10,693 nucleotides of DNA from positions 1-10,693 of the forward strand of contig CAZXCQ010000212.1 in NCBI GenBank assembly GCA_964639275.1, written 5' to 3'. The stretch is from CAZXCQ01 sp964639275. Lineage in GTDB: Bacteria > Desulfobacterota > DSM-4660 > Desulfatiglandales > Desulfatiglandaceae. The notes beneath the pieces are model-generated. The model had not been told where the DNA came from, did not search any database, and saw nothing but the letters and a program-made list of their open reading frames with translations. Positions 1 through 6,294 of the stretch are shown in pieces. Both the position numbers and the translations under genes were made by a program. How positions within the stretch are numbered: position 1 is the stretch's first letter; each line of letters opens with the position of its first letter.

Positions 1-1
1 A

Positions 2-199
2 ACACACCTGGGTGAATGGCGGTGGGCCTTTTTCGGGCATGTGCAGCCATTGATGTTTCTGGAGGCTCAGGGGTACAGGCTTTTTGCTTCTCCCCTGTAT
101 CTGGTTGGCCTGCAGGCCCTGTTGTTAGGTCTGCCTGTTTTTTTGCTCCCAACTATCTTGAGTAATATAGAGAGTAGTCAAATTGAATTCTCGGTATGA
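2..199 (+). CDS. 3' end of a DUF2079-like polytopic membrane protein (partial, possibly truncated)
   Basis: Reading frame 2 is open from the window edge to a TGA at 197-199, giving 65 residues; the start lies outside the window. The stretch GHVQPLMFLEAQGYRLFASP followed by LYLVGLQALLLGLPVFLLP has the layout of the N-terminal half of DUF2079 membrane proteins: a GH/NH.sP loop motif, then a LaP.Y.lf.sPl.L...Qall helix. DUF2079 proteins are predicted polytopic, GT-C-like inner-membrane proteins of unknown reaction. The family normally continues for several hundred residues beyond this helix, but here the frame stops about 15 residues after it, with a hydrophilic tail (SNIESSQIEFSV) that does not look like the family. 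The C-terminal part of such a protein appears at 1926-3053, so this may be the front piece of a gene broken by the intervening 560-residue gene. The family call is from memory of the motif pattern, not from a search. Confidence 0.6.
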   Translation, partial: THLGEWRWAFFGHVQPLMFLEAQGYRLFASPLYLVGLQALLLGLPVFLLPTILSNIESSQIEFSV

Positions 200-237
200 T
201 TGTCCTTCCTCGTGAGGGATAAAAAGGATATGGGGTT

Positions 238-241
238 AGGA
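238..241 (+). promoter_or_regulatory. Ribosome binding site of the GT-C-like gene
   Basis: AGGA five bases before the GTG at 247. It is the only good Shine-Dalgarno match near the beginning of this frame and decides the non-ATG start. Confidence 0.5.
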
Positions 242-246
242 AAGCC

Positions 247-1929
247 GTGAGGTTTGGTTATATTGTATGGATCTTGTGTGGCGCTATCGTATTATTGATG
301 TATTTCAGCTATAGCAAAAAAAATGTGGCGTTCTCAATAGGGGGAGATTCATTTGCCTCACTCGCCTACTTCGAAAAAGTGAAAAAGAATATTGATTTAT
401 CTTCCACATATGGACAACCGTTTTTTTCGAATGCTGTTTTTATTCCTAATCCTATTTTTTTCGGGATAAATAGGTCGTTTTCTTTTATTACCCCTAACCA
501 AGCATACTATTTTAATTTGCATGTGATGTTTGGTGTTTTGTCTGCTTTTGTTGTGTCCTACGGTATTGGTTTGACGGCATTGAAAGAGGGGGCAAATAGA
601 TCAATTATCAGCCTGTTCTTTGCCATTCTAGTATCTTTTTCATCGTTTAATTTGATGCACTATTTCACAGGGCATTTGAATTTTCTGTTGGTTTTTCAGC
701 TTTTGTGGTTTTACATTTTTTTTGTTTTTTATAGGCGCCCAAATACGGCAACGAGTCTGTTGCTTGGCGCTGTAACGGCAATAGGCACGGTGTGCAATGC
801 CTATTACGGATATTTCAACATGCTGTTGTCTCTTTATATTGTTTTCTATAGATTTTGTTTTGAACGTCGGGAGATTAAGAGATTTGTTTGCTATTTCTTA
901 TTGTGTGCTTTAGTAGCTGTTTTGATCGTAGGCAGTGTCATGTATCCGGTGCTGGGGCAGATTTTGACCCCCACGTCTCAGCCGTTAGGATCCGGATTTA
1001 ATCGGACCTTTGCCTCGCTGGGTGGTGTAGTTCCCTGGATGTATTTGTTGCCTTCTCCTCAGCACTTTCTGTCTCCTGAATGGTATGTGGATTTTTACCG
1101 AAACGTGATGATGATCGTTAATGTCCCTGAGAACGCTGTCTATCTTGGGTGGTTCAATATTGTTTTTTTTGTTTACGGAGCTTTCCTTTTTGTGAAAAAG
1201 CGGCTGTCTCCGGTGTTGCATGATTGGTATCGATTCCTTATTGGGGCTGCTGGCTTTTGTTTCTTGCTATCAATGCCGCCGTTTATCCCATTAGGAGGCG
1301 GCAAGACATTTTACTGGGTTACGACTTATCTTCACAAGCTCTTTCCCATGTTTCGGATTTATAACCGTTTGGGGCTGTTTGTCCTTTTTTTTGTTACTAT
1401 TGGCGCACTGATCGGTTTTGATTATTTCCTGAAGAAATATCGGGCTCACAGAAGAATCATCGTTGTCATTGGTCTGCTTTTCATTGTCTTTGAATTGACG
1501 CCAAGGATTCCGTTGTTGGATCTGAATCATTATCCTGAAGTGTACGACTGGCTAAAGAAACAGCCCGGGGATTTCATTGTTTATGAAATCCCCGAGGCCA
1601 AATTATCCGAGAGAGAAAAGGACGAATTTGTTTTTTATAAGTACCAATACTATCAAAATATCCATGGTAAGAGGCTTTTTAACCGTGCCCCGGTAAAGGC
1701 TGACATGCAGAGCCGGGAGTTTTATGAAAAGCTCAAGAAATGGAAGGTGAAGTATATTGTTCAACATCGGAACCTTTACGACGAGGGACTAATCCCAAGG
1801 GAACATAAGAAGTATGTTCATCCGGCGGTTGCAAAGGAGAAGTATAACGAAGGTGTGCCTGAAAAGTTGCCAGATTGGTATAAAGTTGAAACCGAGATAG
1901 GGGATTCGGTGGTTTATTCGGTAAGGTGA
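247..1929 (+). CDS. GT-C/YfhO-like polytopic membrane protein, putative glycosyltransferase
   Basis: Encodes 560 residues from a GTG at 247. An AGGA at 238-241, five bases upstream, supports this start. Residues 1-22 form a first membrane helix, followed by an acidic loop motif IGGDSF (D34) in the place where GT-C enzymes carry their catalytic Asp/Glu. About ten more hydrophobic helices follow up to residue ~425, including an HYFTGHLNFLL segment typical of YfhO-like and related GT-C membrane proteins. Residues ~430-560 form a soluble, probably periplasmic domain with YDWLKKQPGDFIVYEIPEA and KKWKVKYIVQHRN, the usual tail of such proteins. Known GT-C enzymes use polyprenyl-phosphate sugars on the periplasmic side; the substrate here cannot be read. 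The gene is visibly richer in A/T and T-runs than the genes on its right. It sits between two DUF2079-like pieces and overlaps the next ORF by 4 bp. Membrane protein is certain; glycosyltransferase activity is inference. Confidence 0.7.
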   Translation: MRFGYIVWILCGAIVLLMYFSYSKKNVAFSIGGDSFASLAYFEKVKKNIDLSSTYGQPFFSNAVFIPNPIFFGINRSFSFITPNQAYYFNLHVMFGVLSAFVVSYGIGLTALKEGANRSIISLFFAILVSFSSFNLMHYFTGHLNFLLVFQLLWFYIFFVFYRRPNTATSLLLGAVTAIGTVCNAYYGYFNMLLSLYIVFYRFCFERREIKRFVCYFLLCALVAVLIVGSVMYPVLGQILTPTSQPLGSGFNRTFASLGGVVPWMYLLPSPQHFLSPEWYVDFYRNVMMIVNVPENAVYLGWFNIVFFVYGAFLFVKKRLSPVLHDWYRFLIGAAGFCFLLSMPPFIPLGGGKTFYWVTTYLHKLFPMFRIYNRLGLFVLFFVTIGALIGFDYFLKKYRAHRRIIVVIGLLFIVFELTPRIPLLDLNHYPEVYDWLKKQPGDFIVYEIPEAKLSEREKDEFVFYKYQYYQNIHGKRLFNRAPVKADMQSREFYEKLKKWKVKYIVQHRNLYDEGLIPREHKKYVHPAVAKEKYNEGVPEKLPDWYKVETEIGDSVVYSVR

Positions 1930-3053
1930 ACCTGCGAGGGAGGGCGCCCTGGTTGAATCCCCCCAATGTAACATCTTCAGGAGCTACCCCAGTTGAACAC
2001 CCAGAGGGTCCCGGTTCAACGGGACAGGCAGGGCAGGGATTAGAACGGTCGGGAAAGATTGTTCCTCTTTTGATTGGCGGGTGGTTGTTTTGCTTTGGGA
2101 TTGGGTATTTTTACTGGGCCACAAATGTGGCTGGTTCCTATTTTGCCTGGGATGTGAAATCCGCGTTGGTCTCTTCCGCCTTCACCTGGATGGGCAATGG
2201 CATAGGGGAGATGTTGTTATTTCTGGTCTCCCACCCCGGAAAGGTGGTTCAGGAAATGTTCGGTACGCCAGGCAAGGTTATTTACCTGATTGTCCTGTTT
2301 GGTTCTTTGGGATTTGTTCCGCTGCTCAGGCCTGTGGAACTCATTCCAGCCCTTCCCATATTGGGGATTTCTCTCCTCTCCAGATTGCACCATTATTATG
2401 GCTTTGGACATCACTACACGGCTGGTTTGATTGCCCCTCTTCTCGTTGCCTTTGCAATGGCAATACCGAGGGCAGTGGGTATATGGCAAAAAGTTGGGTT
2501 AAAGAAGGAAGGTTTTTGGGTCTGCATTTTTCTTTGCCTGCTTTTATCTCATGTCTTACTTTCCACCTCGCCGTTGTCCAGGCTATTCTGGACGGACAAG
2601 GTGTGGAAATACGGCTACAGGGCCTATATGCTTACAGACCGTGACAGAATAATCAAGAAGGCCCTGGAAGAAGAGATTCCTGACGATCCTGATGTGGCCG
2701 TCTGTGTGCAGAACACGCTCAACTTTAGCCGGCTGGCGGAGAGGAAATATTATCTGCTTTTTCCTGATGGGGTGATGGAGCCGCTGATGCATCCTGATCT
2801 CGCAAAAAGGGGGCAGTTAGTGCCCATATTGGCTGATTACGTGGTTTTAGACCTGAAGAGGCCCTGGTATCTCGGGGATAAGGGTTGTGATTGGTATTGG
2901 GGCGGGTGTCAGAATGACGCGATGGCTGCAAAATTCATGGAGTGGGTTGAGCGGACGAAGAGGGTCTTCAGGGGGGTCTTTGAGCAGGATGGGTTTATGA
3001 TACTTAAGAGGACGGAAGGCACCCCGGTTGAATCCCTTTCAGGGTTCTCCTAG
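1926..3053 (+). CDS. DUF2079-like membrane protein, C-terminal portion only (possible gene remnant)
   Basis: Encodes 375 residues from a GTG at 1926 that overlaps the preceding TGA (GTGA). There is no clear Shine-Dalgarno, so translation would depend on coupling. Residues 1-42 are rich in Pro, Gly and Ser and are encoded by palindromic repeats; they do not look like real protein. From residue ~45 the sequence follows the DUF2079 C-terminal half: a helix (45-65), GSYFAW, SHPGKVV..MFGTPGKVIYL, the FVPLLRPVELIPALPILGISLL helix, and the HYTAGLIAPLLVAFAMA helix. Then come the TSPLSRLFW segment and a soluble tail with IPDDPDVAVCVQNTLNFSRLAERKYYLLFP and ADYVVLDLKRPW. The N-terminal helices and central part of the family are absent. 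The last ~13 residues and the TAG stop come from a second palindromic repeat (3023-3071). It may be a still-translated fragment or a pseudogene; the frame itself is intact over all recognisable parts. The family call rests on motif order only. Confidence 0.6.
   Translation: MNLRGRAPWLNPPNVTSSGATPVEHPEGPGSTGQAGQGLERSGKIVPLLIGGWLFCFGIGYFYWATNVAGSYFAWDVKSALVSSAFTWMGNGIGEMLLFLVSHPGKVVQEMFGTPGKVIYLIVLFGSLGFVPLLRPVELIPALPILGISLLSRLHHYYGFGHHYTAGLIAPLLVAFAMAIPRAVGIWQKVGLKKEGFWVCIFLCLLLSHVLLSTSPLSRLFWTDKVWKYGYRAYMLTDRDRIIKKALEEEIPDDPDVAVCVQNTLNFSRLAERKYYLLFPDGVMEPLMHPDLAKRGQLVPILADYVVLDLKRPWYLGDKGCDWYWGGCQNDAMAAKFMEWVERTKRVFRGVFEQDGFMILKRTEGTPVESLSGFS
1947..1960 (+). repeat. Half copy of the GTTGAAT palindromic repeat
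   Basis: CCCTGGTTGAATCC matches the left arm of the complete unit at 3022-3035 (CCCCGGTTGAATCC) at 13 of 14 positions. The nearest possible right arm is the GTTCAAC at 2014-2020, shared with the next unit. It lies within the first codons of the 1926-3053 ORF. Confidence 0.55.
1988..2023. repeat. Palindromic repeat unit (GTTGAAC/GTTCAAC arms)
   Basis: CCC (1988-1990) and GTTGAAC (1992-1998) pair with GTTCAAC (2014-2020) and GGG (2021-2023), leaving A1991 as a bulge. Inside, ACCC-AGA-GGGT (1999-2009) makes a second small hairpin. The unit is followed by GGCAGGGCAGGG. It has the same plan as the unit at 3023-3071 but lacks the second inner hairpin. It is translated as part of the atypical N-terminus of the 1926-3053 ORF. 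Confidence 0.6.
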
Positions 3054-3071
3054 CGGAGAAATTCAACAGGG
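3023..3071. repeat. Palindromic repeat unit with two inner hairpins (three-way junction)
   Basis: CCC (3023-3025) and GTTGAAT (3027-3033) pair with ATTCAAC (3061-3067) and GGG (3069-3071), with one G/A mismatch. The interior is filled exactly by two hairpins: CCCT-TTC-AGGG (3034-3044) and TTCTCC-TAGC-GGAGAA (3045-3060). The TAG stop of the 1926-3053 ORF lies in the loop of the second hairpin. No T-run follows, so this is not a standard Rho-independent terminator, though it could slow transcription or protect mRNA 3' ends. It resembles REP/MITE-like dispersed elements. Confidence 0.7.
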
Positions 3072-3089
3072 CAAGGAGATCAGAGGCCA

Positions 3090-3182
3090 CCCCGATGAAA
3101 TGCGCTTTGCCAAGTTAAATGCTACGCACTATGACTCCGTCAATTTAACCCGCCAGGCTGTGACTTCGTCAATTTCACGGGG
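3090..3182. repeat. Nested palindromic repeat in the 3054-3254 gap
   Basis: Outer arms are CCCCG-A-TGAAAT (3090-3101) and ATTTCA-C-GGGG (3172-3182). Inner arms are GTTAAAT (3114-3120) and ATTTAAC (3143-3149). The right half also holds a direct repeat: 3132-3149 and 3161-3178 agree at 16 of 18 positions (TGACTYCGTCAATTT then AAC or CAC). The outer ends share the CCCCG...GGGGCAGGG frame of the neighbouring units, so this looks like another member of the same dispersed family. No ORF or RNA gene is seen in this gap. Confidence 0.6.
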
Positions 3183-3197
3183 CAGGGAGGACTGAGG
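3180..3197 (+). repeat. 18-bp direct repeat, left copy
   Basis: GGGCAGGGAGGACTGAGG, matching 6692-6709 at 17 of 18 bases (T/A difference at 3193). It continues from the end of the nested palindrome and runs into the heptamer array. Confidence 0.6.
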
Positions 3198-3224
3198 TCG
3201 GGAGTCAGATGTCAGATGAAGGAA
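3190..3224 (+). repeat. Degenerate 7-bp repeat array (GTCAGAN type), left of the large membrane-protein gene
   Basis: Five consecutive 7-bp units read GACTGAG, GTCGGGA, GTCAGAT, GTCAGAT, GAAGGAA; the two middle units are identical. The same motif family in the same orientation recurs at 6207-6248 on the other side of the gene. The upstream ATG at 3216 lies inside this array, which argues against it as the true start. Confidence 0.55.
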
Positions 3225-3243
3225 AGTTGGAAGACGATACAAT

Positions 3244-3251
3244 GGGAAGGA
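3244..3251 (+). promoter_or_regulatory. Ribosome binding site supporting the ATG at 3255
   Basis: GGGAAGGA ends three bases before ATG 3255. The in-frame ATG at 3216 has no comparable site and is embedded in repeats, so 3255 is preferred. Confidence 0.4.
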
Positions 3252-3254
3252 AAG

Positions 3255-6233
3255 ATGGGATATAGGTGGGTTGGGTGGATGTGGCGTGAATCAGGGTTAA
3301 AGGGGGCTTCTCTGGGGGCTGCTTTTGCAGTCCTTTTTTTTGTGTGTTTAGCCGAATACCTGTTTCCTGCCTTTGCAGCGGATAGACAAGAAGAGACAAA
3401 CATACTTGTATCTTCTTCTCCGCCATCGTCGTCGGTCCGGTTTATACAGGGTGTAGAGGATGGCGTATTGTCACTGGAGAAGGATGTCACCTTTAAGGTG
3501 AAGGCCTATGTGGCGCCTGTGACCGTGCCAGAAGAGACGATTTATGCCCAAAGAGAGCTGAGCATACCGGAAAAGGAATTTGTATGTCCTAAATGGCCGT
3601 GCACCAGAAAATGGGAATTTGACTTTTCAGACAAGCCGGTATCTATCGCTGATTTTTCTGGGCTTCAGATTATCTGGAGCCAGTCGGTCTTTGGGGCGAC
3701 CCCGGAAATAAGCGTGGACGCAAAAATCAAGCCTGACGGCGGTGACCGTGATCCCGTGGTTTTGAAAGGGCATTTCAGCGAAAAAGACGAACCCGTTTTG
3801 CGGCCCGTCAAGACAATTGATATAAAGGCGGCGGAATATGTTGAGAAGTCTACGGCCTATCTGGCCAGACGGGAGCTGGGGTTTGAGGCTGATGAGCGGT
3901 GGCGCTATGACCAGGACGGGGAGAACCTGGTGCTTCAGGCCAGGGTGGATCTAGCACTCAAAGAGGTCCAGGCGGTTCAGGTGTTTTTTGATCCTAAACA
4001 GCCGATTGAAGCGGTCCAGTTTTCGGTGGATACGGACGGGAATGGGAGGAGGGATATCTTTATCCTGGATGGGCAGACCAAACATAACGTGCACAAGGAG
4101 GGAAACAGATCGGTCCTGACGTTTGATCTGCGGGGCGCCATTAAGAACCTTGGCATTGACCCTGAAAAGGGGGTCCTCCAAGAGCCGATCGTATTTCTGC
4201 CCACGAACTTTCCTTCATATAAACGGGATATGCCCATAAAAAAGATCGTCTTTGCAAGTATCGAGCATGCAGAGGATGAGGAAATCATCAGGCCGAAGGT
4301 GGAGCATCGGGGGGGACAGTATTCGCTGGCGTTTAATTTTTCGGATGCCGTGGAAGGCCTGTCGATCTGGAATGGCCACTTAGACAACCTGAGCATTACA
4401 GCTCGATTGAACGGCCCCCAGGCTATCCGGTGGGATAAGGTACGGCTTTTTGACACCTGGGAGACACAGGTGCCGGTGCTGGCAAAAGAGCCAGAGAAAG
4501 TTTTTAAGGAGTGGGTTACACCCGAGGAAAGGGAGGAGTCCGTATTCGGGCCTCTAGAACGGATAAAGTCTTTTCGGCCTTTATTGGTGCAATCATTCCG
4601 GGAGACTTTGTCGAGAGTTCAGCAATCCTTTAGAGATACCTTCTTTGTTCTACCTCAAGGAAAGAATACGGTCCCAGGAAGCGATGGGAGATCCCAGAAG
4701 GAGGGGCGAGGTGGCAGACGTGGTTACCCAACCGATGAAGATGTTGAAAGCGTGCTGTTGCGTTTTGAGGATGACATGGTGAGAGGGAGATTGTATTCTT
4801 TTATCTCGGGGGCAATGGATAACAGCGTTGTTCAATGTGAGATGACAATTGAAGATCAGGGGAAGACTAAAAAGGTTCCAGTAAATCTTTTGCCTGGTTT
4901 CAAGAGATTGACACCGACTATCCAAAATGGAGCAAGGGTAAGGGATTTGGAGATAAGGCCCCCTGTATACATCAACCAAGGGGCTTTAGATTTGAATGTG
5001 GTGCTCTTTGATGTTCGAACAAGTTCATCAGGCGTAACCGCTGACAACAAAAATGCTGAGTGGTGGATGAAAGGCCAAGAGGTTCCACTTTCTTTACAAG
5101 GGGGCAGGTCATCCCTGGATGACAAGGGGAAACAGGTGTTTCTTTTACAAGAGGGGCATGGGGAGAATCGATATTCATACGTGCTGGATGTGTCCAAAGA
5201 GAATTCTATACTGCCTTTGGAATTTATCCTGCCTGGAAAACTACCCCAGCCGTGTGCCGCAACGCTCAAAATTAATGGCCGCAACACTGCGATCCCGTAT
5301 GGTCCTTTCACACTTCCCCTGTCATCCTTTGGCCCTATCTCCGGTGAAGTTGAATTTGCTGTTGAGTATCTTGGGGATAAGAAAATAATTGAAATACCGG
5401 TTCCGAGAATCAAGTTTTTGGGCTTGAGGCGAACAGCAAAAGATGAAGTGAAGAACCTAGGCCTTCAGATTGACGGGAAGAAAAACGGCCTTACAGTTCC
5501 GAGAGTCCCACCTGCTGAAGGAGAATGGATCGATATGGGCTCGGTGGTTGTTGAGAAAGGCGAGCACGCCATCCAGGTTGAAGAGAACCCGTATTTCAGG
5601 ATTAAGACCCTGCTTTTAGAGACGGACACCCTGCTTCCCTGGCCGCAGAAAGAGGAAGAAGAGGGTGAGGCAACGCCTTTTTGGAAGAAAATGGTTCTAC
5701 TGGGGGTGAAATTTCTTGTTGTCGCTGGCTTGCTGTTCGTGATTTACCTCTCCAGATCGCGGATCGGAGCGTTCCTGGGGTACGTTTTTAGACCGATTCG
5801 AAACCTGCTTTCAAAGACTTACTGGCGACTGCCAAACCTGGCATGGACCATAATCTGGGCCATGCTGGGGGTGGGGCTCTATGGTGTAGGCCTGATGGAT
5901 AGATCAAGCGGGGAGAATTATGGTTTTACCTTTGGTGGAATTGCCTTAGTTTTGGTCATATGGCACCTGAGCAGGGTGTTGAGGGATCGCATCTCAAGGC
6001 GTTTTCCCAAGGCGGCCGAATATATTTACAGGAGCAGGGGAACCCCGTTTTTTGCCTGGGCCATTGCGCTGCTGGTCGTGACAGCACTACTTTTGGTAAT
6101 AGAGTTAGAGCCGGTTGCCGAGCAGGTTGCGGTTATTGTTTATTACCTGCTTGTGGTGGGTGTTGTTGGGGAGTTGGTTTCGTTGAGAAGAAGGGAGGGC
6201 GCCCCGGAGGGAGGTCAGAAATCGGAAGTCTGA
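3255..6233 (+). CDS. Large envelope protein of unknown family: signal peptide, long extracytoplasmic region, five C-terminal membrane helices
   Basis: Encodes 992 residues from ATG 3255 (1005 from ATG 3216). Residues ~20-41 are a hydrophobic segment ending in FPAFA-A, a likely signal peptide or anchor. A region of ~770 residues follows, rich in alternating hydrophobic and charged strands, and looks like several beta-sandwich domains. Near residue 259 is DTDGNGRRD, a DxDxNG pattern like calcium-binding loops. A Cys pair occurs in FVCPKWPC. A Gly/Arg/Lys/Ser-rich linker at ~470-500 separates two halves. Predicted helices lie at about 813-832, 861-880, 889-909, 930-951 and 957-977. The last residues (REGAPEGGQKSEV) are encoded by GC-rich and heptamer repeats, and the stop is inside an array. 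I do not recognise the family. Its place before glycosyltransferase and flippase genes suggests a role in envelope polysaccharide handling, but this is inference. It is the only cargo between two similar repeat arrays. Confidence 0.75.
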   Translation: MGYRWVGWMWRESGLKGASLGAAFAVLFFVCLAEYLFPAFAADRQEETNILVSSSPPSSSVRFIQGVEDGVLSLEKDVTFKVKAYVAPVTVPEETIYAQRELSIPEKEFVCPKWPCTRKWEFDFSDKPVSIADFSGLQIIWSQSVFGATPEISVDAKIKPDGGDRDPVVLKGHFSEKDEPVLRPVKTIDIKAAEYVEKSTAYLARRELGFEADERWRYDQDGENLVLQARVDLALKEVQAVQVFFDPKQPIEAVQFSVDTDGNGRRDIFILDGQTKHNVHKEGNRSVLTFDLRGAIKNLGIDPEKGVLQEPIVFLPTNFPSYKRDMPIKKIVFASIEHAEDEEIIRPKVEHRGGQYSLAFNFSDAVEGLSIWNGHLDNLSITARLNGPQAIRWDKVRLFDTWETQVPVLAKEPEKVFKEWVTPEEREESVFGPLERIKSFRPLLVQSFRETLSRVQQSFRDTFFVLPQGKNTVPGSDGRSQKEGRGGRRGYPTDEDVESVLLRFEDDMVRGRLYSFISGAMDNSVVQCEMTIEDQGKTKKVPVNLLPGFKRLTPTIQNGARVRDLEIRPPVYINQGALDLNVVLFDVRTSSSGVTADNKNAEWWMKGQEVPLSLQGGRSSLDDKGKQVFLLQEGHGENRYSYVLDVSKENSILPLEFILPGKLPQPCAATLKINGRNTAIPYGPFTLPLSSFGPISGEVEFAVEYLGDKKIIEIPVPRIKFLGLRRTAKDEVKNLGLQIDGKKNGLTVPRVPPAEGEWIDMGSVVVEKGEHAIQVEENPYFRIKTLLLETDTLLPWPQKEEEEGEATPFWKKMVLLGVKFLVVAGLLFVIYLSRSRIGAFLGYVFRPIRNLLSKTYWRLPNLAWTIIWAMLGVGLYGVGLMDRSSGENYGFTFGGIALVLVIWHLSRVLRDRISRRFPKAAEYIYRSRGTPFFAWAIALLVVTALLLVIELEPVAEQVAVIVYYLLVVGVVGELVSLRRREGAPEGGQKSEV

Positions 6234-6248
6234 GGGCTGAGGAGGTGG
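6207..6248 (+). repeat. Degenerate 7-bp repeat array (GTCAGAN type), right of the large membrane-protein gene
   Basis: Consecutive 7-bp units from 6207: GAGGGAG, GTCAGAA, ATCGGAA, GTCTGAG, GGCTGAG, GAGGTGG. The register and motif match the array at 3190-3224. It supplies the last codons and the TGA (6231-6233) of the preceding gene. Confidence 0.5.
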
Positions 6249-6273
6249 ATACAGCATGAGCATTTGGGGAATT

Positions 6274-6294
6274 TTGGGTTTTGGGTGTTGAGTG
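6274..6294 (+). repeat. Left inverted heptamer array (TTGRGTK) of the four-helix-bundle element
   Basis: Three 7-bp units: TTGGGTT, TTGGGTG, TTGAGTG. They are the reverse complement type of the units at 6643-6670 and run directly into the GTG/ATG start of the small gene. Confidence 0.6.

Noticed and set aside
183..246. Possible promoter (TTGAAT at 183-188) or a CCTC-GT-GAGG hairpin (208-217) before the GT-C-like gene
   Set aside because: No -10-like hexamer stands at proper spacing, and the hairpin stem is only 4 bp with no T-run.
2081..2644. Plus-strand 187-codon open frame inside the DUF2079-like ORF
   Set aside because: Composition is Cys/Trp-rich without family motifs, and it overlaps a frame with clear membrane-protein motifs; it is a shadow frame.
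3190..3224. Heptamer arrays considered as a CRISPR or integron-type array
   Set aside because: The units are 7 bp, directly adjacent and degenerate, with no spacers and no cas or integrase gene.
3977..4456. Minus-strand 159-codon open frame
   Set aside because: It lies entirely within the large membrane-protein gene, with no recognisable domain or ribosome site.
4856..5413. Minus-strand 185-codon open frame
   Set aside because: Same reason: antisense shadow of the large gene, with no motif.
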